A DNA stretch of 18,256 nt from Acidimicrobiia bacterium. Its GTDB lineage: Bacteria; Actinomycetota; Acidimicrobiia; Spongiisociales; UBA5794. Position 1 is the first letter of the stretch; every line of letters starts with the position of its first letter. This document shows positions 13,670 through 18,256 of this stretch, one piece after another. Location of the stretch: NCBI GenBank assembly GCA_030599515.1, contig JAUVNV010000016.1:1-18256 (forward strand). Direction: 5' to 3'. A program made the translations under genes and the position numbers. The notes under the pieces were generated by a model. It saw nothing but the letters and a program-made list of their open reading frames with translations. It was not told where the DNA came from and made no database searches.

Positions 13670-14383
13670 ATGAGCGAACCGGCGGTCGTGGCAGAAGGTT
13701 TGACGAAGATCTACGGGGAGGGCGACACCACCACTACCGCACTCGATGACGTCTCGTTCTCGATCAATCAGGGCGAGTTCGTCGTCCTCCTCGGCCCGTC
13801 CGGCTCCGGAAAGACGACCCTCCTCAACCAGATCGGCGCCCTCGAAGGGGCGACCTCGGGAAGTCTGGTTGTCAACGGTTCCGAGATCGCCGGCATGTCG
13901 GACAAGGAACGCACCGAGTACCGCCGCTCGACGGTCGGCTTCGTGTTCCAGTTCTACAACCTCGTCCCCACGCTCACGGCACACGAGAACGTGGCACTGA
14001 TCGCAGAGATCACCGGTGATGAACCCGATGCCCGTTCAGACCTCGTGTTAGGGAAGGTCGGTCTCGAGGACCGGTCCGGGCATTTCCCCGCCCAGATGTC
14101 CGGTGGCCAGCAGCAACGAGTCGCCATCGCCCGTGGCATCGTCAAGGACCCACCGCTGTTGCTGTGCGACGAACCGACCGGGGCACTCGATCTCGAGACG
14201 GGCCGCTCGATCCTCGAACTCCTGAAATCCACCGCTGCGGGAACGGACCGGACGGTCTTCCTCGTCACCCACAACTCGACGATCGCCGAGATGGCGGACC
14301 GGGTCATCCGGCTACGCGACGGCAAGGTCGTCGGGGATGATCTGAATCCGAACCCGTCTCTCCCTGTGGAACTCCGCTGGTGA
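13670..14383 (+). CDS. ABC transporter ATP-binding protein, MacB/LolD type
   Basis: A 237-residue ATPase. The sequence shows Walker A GPSGSGKTT (42-50), Q-loop VGFVFQFYNLVPTLTAHENV (Q94), signature MSGGQQQRVAIARGI (143-157), Walker B LLLCDEPTGALD (163-174), and the H-loop LVTHN. The FQFYNLVPTLTAHENV segment is characteristic of the MacB/LolD/FtsE class, which works with FtsX-like permeases in mechanotransmission rather than classical import. ATG 13670 is in frame with the open stretch from 13505, but that upstream part overlaps tetR antisense and the operator, so 13670 is chosen; only weak AGCGAGG precedes it. The stop overlaps the permease start (GTGA), giving a coupled pair. Confidence 0.93.
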   Translation: MSEPAVVAEGLTKIYGEGDTTTTALDDVSFSINQGEFVVLLGPSGSGKTTLLNQIGALEGATSGSLVVNGSEIAGMSDKERTEYRRSTVGFVFQFYNLVPTLTAHENVALIAEITGDEPDARSDLVLGKVGLEDRSGHFPAQMSGGQQQRVAIARGIVKDPPLLLCDEPTGALDLETGRSILELLKSTAAGTDRTVFLVTHNSTIAEMADRVIRLRDGKVVGDDLNPNPSLPVELRW

Positions 14384-16758
14384 GCTACCTTCCACGCAAG
14401 CGTCGCAGGGACATGCGCCGCCAGCGGTGGCAGTTCCTTGCGGTCGGCGTGACGGTTGTCATCGGCGTCATGATGTTCGCCGCCACCTACGACTCGTACC
14501 TCAACCTCACCGCCAGCTACGAACAGACCTACGAACGACTCGCCTTCGCCGATATGACGATCACCGGTGGTGACGAGACTCTGCCGGAGACGATCGAAGC
14601 GCTCCCGGGAGTCCAGGCCGTCACCGTCCGTCACACTGCCGACCTTCCGATCACGATCGGTGACGACACTCTCCGTGGCAGGATGATCGGCACGCCGGCA
14701 ACCGACCAGCCGGATGTCAACAAGATCGACGTAGAGACCGGGTCCTACCTGTCGGCCGATGGCGAGTTCGAGGCCGTCGCAGAGGTCCACGTGGCCCGCA
14801 CTTTCGACCTCAGCCCGGGAGACACCTTCAACATCATCGTTGGTCCGGGGCAGGAATTCGAGATCGTTGGCATCGCTGCCTCCGCCGAGTACATCTGGCC
14901 GGCTGCAAGCACGCAGGAGATCTTCCCCGCCCCCGAGCAATTCGGCGTGTTCTTCGTCGACGAGAATCTGGTCGCCCAACTACCTCCATCGGTCTCGGTG
15001 CGCGAGACACTCGTTCTCTACCACGACGATGCAACCACCGAAGACGTCGACGCGGCCGTCCACGACACGGCGACAGCCGCCGGGGCCACAAGCATCCTCA
15101 CCCAGGCCGATCAACCCTCGAATTCCACGCTGCAACTCGATGTGGAGGGGTTCGGCGAGATGGCGATCGCCTTCCCGATCCTCTTCCTCACCGCGGCGGG
15201 GATGGCCGTCTACGTCCTGCTCACAAGGATCGTCTTCTCACAGCGCTCCATCATCGGCACACTGCGCGCATCGGGAATGAGTGCACGAGAACTCCGCCGA
15301 CACTATCTCAGCTTCGGGCTGTGGATCGGCACCATCGGCGCCGTCGTCGGGGTCCTCCTCGGCGCGGTTTCGGGTGCCCTCATGACCCGGATGTACACGG
15401 GGTTCCTCGACATCCCCGACACCGTCATCGTGATCAGGCCATCGACGATCATCGTCGGTCTCCTCTTCGGCGTAATCGTCGGGACGCTGTCTGCCCTGGT
15501 ACCGGCCCGTGCCGCCTACAAGATCGAGCCTGCCGAGGCCATGCGAGGAGCCGCCCCGTTGATGTCCGGAGGAAAGAGCCTGTTGGAGAAGATCATCCCA
15601 CCCCTCTCCCGGCTGTCGGTGCGAACCCGTATGACGCTGCGAGGGATGGGTCGGTCGAAACGGCGAAGTCTCGCGACGGTGCTCGGCGTGGTGCTTGCGC
15701 TCGTCCTGGTCCTCGCCTCGGGCGGGATGATCGACTCGATCGTCAACATGATTCAGAAGCAGTTCGAAGTGGTGAATGTCCAGGACGCATCCGTGATCGC
15801 ATCCGAACCGGTGAGCACAGACCTGTTCGCCGAGATCGACGCAACCACGGGCGTGACCCGGGCAGAGCCTGTCGCCGGCTTCAGCGCGTCGACGACTGCC
15901 AACGGCGAGACGCTCGCAACGACACTGCAGGGTTTCGAGGCCGGAACACAGATGCACGGCTGGACGAACCCGGCCGGCAGCCTCCCGTCATCGGGGATGC
16001 TCGCCGGAGCGGGCATCGCCGACAAACTGGGCGTGTCCATCGGCGACCGGCTCGCGATCGACCTACCGACCCACGACATCTCGATCGAGCTCGAGATCGT
16101 CGAGTTCGTCGACGAGCCGCTCGGGATCCCCCTCTACGCACGGTACGACGTCATCACCGAGGCGCTCCGGGACGCCGGCATCGCCGATCCCGAGGCGCTC
16201 ATGGCCGAGCCGACGGTGACCACAGCGATGACGTTGTTCGATCCGGCGATCGAACGGACAGCCACGATCGACCGGCTCGAGGACGTCAACGGTGTGCTCG
16301 CCGTCCAGGATGCACGATCACTCTACAACACGGTGCAGCAGTTCCTCGGTCTCTTCTACGCGTTCACGGGGATCATGCTCCTCTTCGGTGCTGTGATGGC
16401 GTTCTCGCTCATGTTCAACACGATCTCCGTGAACATCGCGGAACGATCGACCGAGTTCGCGACGCTCAAGGCGAGCGGCATGTCGGATCGGACGATCGGA
16501 TGGATGATCGTCGGAGAGAACCTGTTCTTGACCCTCCTCGGCATCGTGCCCGGCGTGATCCTTGGAGTCTGGATGGCTGGTCTCTTCATGGGCTTGTTCA
16601 GCAACGACTCGTTCAACATGTCGCTGATGATGAGTCCCTGGACCGTGGCCGTCGCAGCGGCCTCGATGATCGCCGTGGCGCTGCTGTCTCTCATCCCCGG
16701 CGTCCGATCAGTCAAGAAGCTCGACATTGGAGCAGTAGTCCGGGAGCAAGCTGTCTAG
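14380..16758 (+). CDS. FtsX-like ABC permease with two MacB/FtsX repeats
   Basis: A 792-residue inner-membrane permease. The GTG start at 14380 overlaps the ATPase stop by four bases. The N-terminus is basic (YLPRKRRRDMRRQRWQ), followed by helix 1 (FLAVGVTVVIGVMMFAATY) and an extracytoplasmic MacB-type domain to ~260. Three FtsX helices lie around 265-385 (MAIAFPILFLTAAGMAVYVLL, SFGLWIGTIGAVVGVLLGAV, IIVGLLFGVIVGTLSALVPARAA). The second repeat begins near residue 430 (ATVLGVVLALVLVLASGGMI), with another periplasmic domain and three C-terminal helices (FYAFTGIMLLFGAVMAFSLMF, NLFLTLLGIVPGVILGVWMAG, VAVAAASMIAVALLSLIPGV). This duplicated design is typical of Gram-positive exporters of lipids, lipoproteins or antibiotics. 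Substrate unknown; TetR control suggests a toxic or lipid-like compound. Confidence 0.92.
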   Translation: MSYLPRKRRRDMRRQRWQFLAVGVTVVIGVMMFAATYDSYLNLTASYEQTYERLAFADMTITGGDETLPETIEALPGVQAVTVRHTADLPITIGDDTLRGRMIGTPATDQPDVNKIDVETGSYLSADGEFEAVAEVHVARTFDLSPGDTFNIIVGPGQEFEIVGIAASAEYIWPAASTQEIFPAPEQFGVFFVDENLVAQLPPSVSVRETLVLYHDDATTEDVDAAVHDTATAAGATSILTQADQPSNSTLQLDVEGFGEMAIAFPILFLTAAGMAVYVLLTRIVFSQRSIIGTLRASGMSARELRRHYLSFGLWIGTIGAVVGVLLGAVSGALMTRMYTGFLDIPDTVIVIRPSTIIVGLLFGVIVGTLSALVPARAAYKIEPAEAMRGAAPLMSGGKSLLEKIIPPLSRLSVRTRMTLRGMGRSKRRSLATVLGVVLALVLVLASGGMIDSIVNMIQKQFEVVNVQDASVIASEPVSTDLFAEIDATTGVTRAEPVAGFSASTTANGETLATTLQGFEAGTQMHGWTNPAGSLPSSGMLAGAGIADKLGVSIGDRLAIDLPTHDISIELEIVEFVDEPLGIPLYARYDVITEALRDAGIADPEALMAEPTVTTAMTLFDPAIERTATIDRLEDVNGVLAVQDARSLYNTVQQFLGLFYAFTGIMLLFGAVMAFSLMFNTISVNIAERSTEFATLKASGMSDRTIGWMIVGENLFLTLLGIVPGVILGVWMAGLFMGLFSNDSFNMSLMMSPWTVAVAAASMIAVALLSLIPGVRSVKKLDIGAVVREQAV

Positions 16759-16788
16759 AGCCGGGCGGTTCGGTCTGAACACCGGCTC
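16758..16788. terminator. Hairpin after the permease gene, probable terminator
   Basis: Outer arms GAGCCGG (16758-16764) and CCGGCTC (16782-16788), with inner GTTC/GAAC pairing around GGTCT. It starts on the last base of the TAG stop. No T tract follows. It lies between genes converging from both sides. Confidence 0.45.
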
Positions 16789-16899
16789 ACCCCGAGCTTG
16801 CACCGCGGTGCCTGGCCCGCCGGTAGATCGGAGATCTCCGCCCACACTCACGGAGCCACGATATGGAGGCGTCCGGGAGGCCCTCCGGATGGGTTGCCG
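16789..16899. other. Gap between converging ABC permease and MMPL genes, with small palindromes
   Basis: No gene is supportable. It holds two perfect palindromes, CACCGCGGTG (16801-16810) and CGGAGATCTCCG (16829-16840). It also holds an imperfect hairpin, TCCGG...CCGGA (about 16872-16889), just past the MMPL stop, that could end the minus-strand transcript. None has a T tract. Confidence 0.4.
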
Positions 16900-18255
16900 C
16901 TACACCAACATGCTTGACGGCTCCTCGCTGCCTGTCACCTGTGACTGGACCGACACGACGGGTTCTTCGGCCTCCATGTGAATGGTCGGGAGGATCCGAT
17001 CGAGCCACTTCGGGAGCCACCAGTTGGCACGGCCCATGAGCGCCATTGCCGACGGGACCACCACCATGCGGATGATGGTGGCATCGATCAACACTGCGGC
17101 TGCGAGGGCGAGGCCGATCATCTTGAAGATGGGAGCGGGAGTGATCACGAAAGCGAGGAACACCGCGATCATGATGGCGGCAGCTGAGGTGATCACTCTG
17201 CCCGTCCCGGCGAGCCCCATGGCCACGCTCTCGTGGCTGTCTCCCGTCCTTATCCACTCTTCCCGGATTCTGGACAGCAGGAACACCTCGTAGTCCATCG
17301 AGAGTCCGAAGAGGATCGCAAAGAGCATGATCGGGACGAACGAGATGATGGGAATCGGGTCGGAAAGTCCGATCACGGGGAGGCCCCAGCCCCATTGGAA
17401 CACGGCGACCATCACGCCCCACGCTGCTGCTATTGCAGGCATGTTCATGATCACAGCCTTGAGGGGAACCAGCACGGAGCGGAACACGATCATCAGCAAG
17501 ACGAACGACATCACCAGCACGGCGCCGATGAACCTCGGAAGCGCGGCTCCGATGTGATCCGCCAGGTCTATGAGCGCAGGGGTCGCACCGGCGACGTACA
17601 CGTAGTCCTCGTCGATCGATTCCCGCAGCCGTTGGACGGTGGCCGCAGTGTCGAAGTCGGAGGGTGCTGTGGTCGGGATCGCCGCGATGAGCACCGTGTC
17701 ACCCTCCGGGGATGGGATAGGGGGTGCAGCGGCAAGGATGCCGGGGTCTGCAAGCGCTGATTCCGTGATGGAAGCGATCGCCTGTTCCGGGTTGTCGGTC
17801 TGAGTGAGGTCAACGACCAGGGTCAGCGGGCCGTTGAACCCGGGTCCGTAGCCTTCCGAGATGAGGTCGTAGGCGCGACGGTGTGTCGTGGACTCCGGTT
17901 CGGAGCCCGCATCGACGTAACCAAAGGTCAAGGAGAATGCCGGAATCGCTAGGACGACCAGCAGCGCGGTAGCACCGATGAGATAGCGCCACGGCCGACG
18001 GGTCACGTGATGTGACCAGCGCCACCAGAAGGGTTTGCCTCGACTTGCTCGCGGTCGGTACAAGCGCAGGCTATCGATACGATCGCCAAGGAGGGACAAC
18101 ACCGCAGGTGCCAGCGTCAGGGCGGCCAAGACTGTGGTCGCGACCACGATCGATGTGGCGACTCCAACGGATGCGAGTGATCCAACACCGACGAAGATCA
18201 GCCCGAGGAGAGCGACGACGACCGTACCGCCGGCGAACACCACGGCACTGCCGGC
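16900..18255 (-). CDS. MMPL/RND-family transporter (C-terminal part, start outside window)
   Basis: Inner-membrane RND-type transporter of the MMPL family, used mostly in actinobacteria for lipid and drug export. The frame is open to the right edge, so the N-terminus and first periplasmic domain are missing; about 451 residues are visible. They begin in the first membrane block (AGSAVVFAGGTVVVALLGLIFVGVGSLASVGVA, then TVLAALTLAPAVLSLLGDRI). There follows a cytoplasmic linker, the helix WRYLIGATALLVVLAIPAF, and the second periplasmic domain (YVDAGSEPESTTHRRAYDLISEGYGPGFNGPLTLV). The second membrane block contains the proton-relay motif FGLSMDYEVFLLSRIREEW and GRVITSAAAIMIAVFLAFV. The short C-terminal tail is polar. 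It converges on the MacB-type operon. Substrate unknown. Confidence 0.92.
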   Translation of the reverse strand, partial: AGSAVVFAGGTVVVALLGLIFVGVGSLASVGVATSIVVATTVLAALTLAPAVLSLLGDRIDSLRLYRPRASRGKPFWWRWSHHVTRRPWRYLIGATALLVVLAIPAFSLTFGYVDAGSEPESTTHRRAYDLISEGYGPGFNGPLTLVVDLTQTDNPEQAIASITESALADPGILAAAPPIPSPEGDTVLIAAIPTTAPSDFDTAATVQRLRESIDEDYVYVAGATPALIDLADHIGAALPRFIGAVLVMSFVLLMIVFRSVLVPLKAVIMNMPAIAAAWGVMVAVFQWGWGLPVIGLSDPIPIISFVPIMLFAILFGLSMDYEVFLLSRIREEWIRTGDSHESVAMGLAGTGRVITSAAAIMIAVFLAFVITPAPIFKMIGLALAAAVLIDATIIRMVVVPSAMALMGRANWWLPKWLDRILPTIHMEAEEPVVSVQSQVTGSEEPSSMLV

Positions 18256-18256
18256 C

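Noticed and set aside
15321..16778. 485-codon open frame on the plus strand
   Set aside because: Arginine/aspartate-rich shadow of the FtsX-like permease gene in another frame, with no recognisable domain.
16829..16840. Palindrome CGGAGATCTCCG
   Set aside because: It lies between two converging genes where no promoter is expected; most likely chance.
16787..17422. 211-codon open frame on the minus strand
   Set aside because: It overlaps the MMPL gene in another frame and reads as non-protein (many R, G, H, P).
1..18256. CRISPR arrays, insertion sequences, tRNA or rRNA genes
   Set aside because: No regularly spaced repeats, transposase-like proteins, terminal inverted repeats or RNA gene sequences were seen on reading the window.

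Overview
This is a GC-rich, gene-dense chromosomal window. It most resembles a high-GC actinobacterium, possibly an uncultured Acidimicrobiia-like lineage. Pointers are the LuxR/LAL ATPase regulator beside a DUF4242 gene, a small actinobacterial-type membrane protein starting MCCFF, GTG/TTG starts, and many 4-bp stop/start overlaps. The lineage is inferred from protein style; no rRNA or tRNA gene is visible to prove it.

Layout. 1-376: tail of a DppC-type ABC permease. 377-696: no supportable gene. 697-978: small membrane protein. 993-3546 (minus): probable five-gene operon read 3546 to 993, with three membrane proteins of unknown function, an ArsR-type repressor and an EamA/DMT exporter. 3769-4962 (minus): LtrA-like membrane protein. 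5089-8352 (plus): tungstate/molybdate island consisting of a MobB-ModE fusion, a perfect palindrome of ModE type, and a TupA-TupB-TupC ABC importer. 8486-9265 (plus): LCIB-type carbonic anhydrase homologue. 9284-11854 (minus): giant LuxR/LAL regulator, divergent from a DUF4242 protein and a secreted protein, with a palindrome in the shared upstream region. 12912-12949: bidirectional terminator. 12970-13584 (minus): TetR repressor divergent from a MacB-type ABC exporter pair (13670-16758), with a clear palindromic operator between. 16900 to window end (minus): C-terminal part of an MMPL/RND transporter.

How the genes work together. The tungstate island looks self-contained. A single protein joins a molybdenum-cofactor GTPase (MobB) to the DNA-binding half of ModE but lacks the oxyanion-binding Mop domains of classical ModE. 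It is followed by a CGTTAT...ATAACG palindrome overlapping a -10-like element in front of tupA. The simplest model is that the fusion controls oxyanion uptake according to cofactor or nucleotide state. The adjacent LCIB-like carbonic anhydrase is unusual and may link to CO2/formate chemistry, but only by position. TetR/MacB and LuxR/DUF4242/secreted protein are two further regulator-target modules, each with a visible candidate operator.
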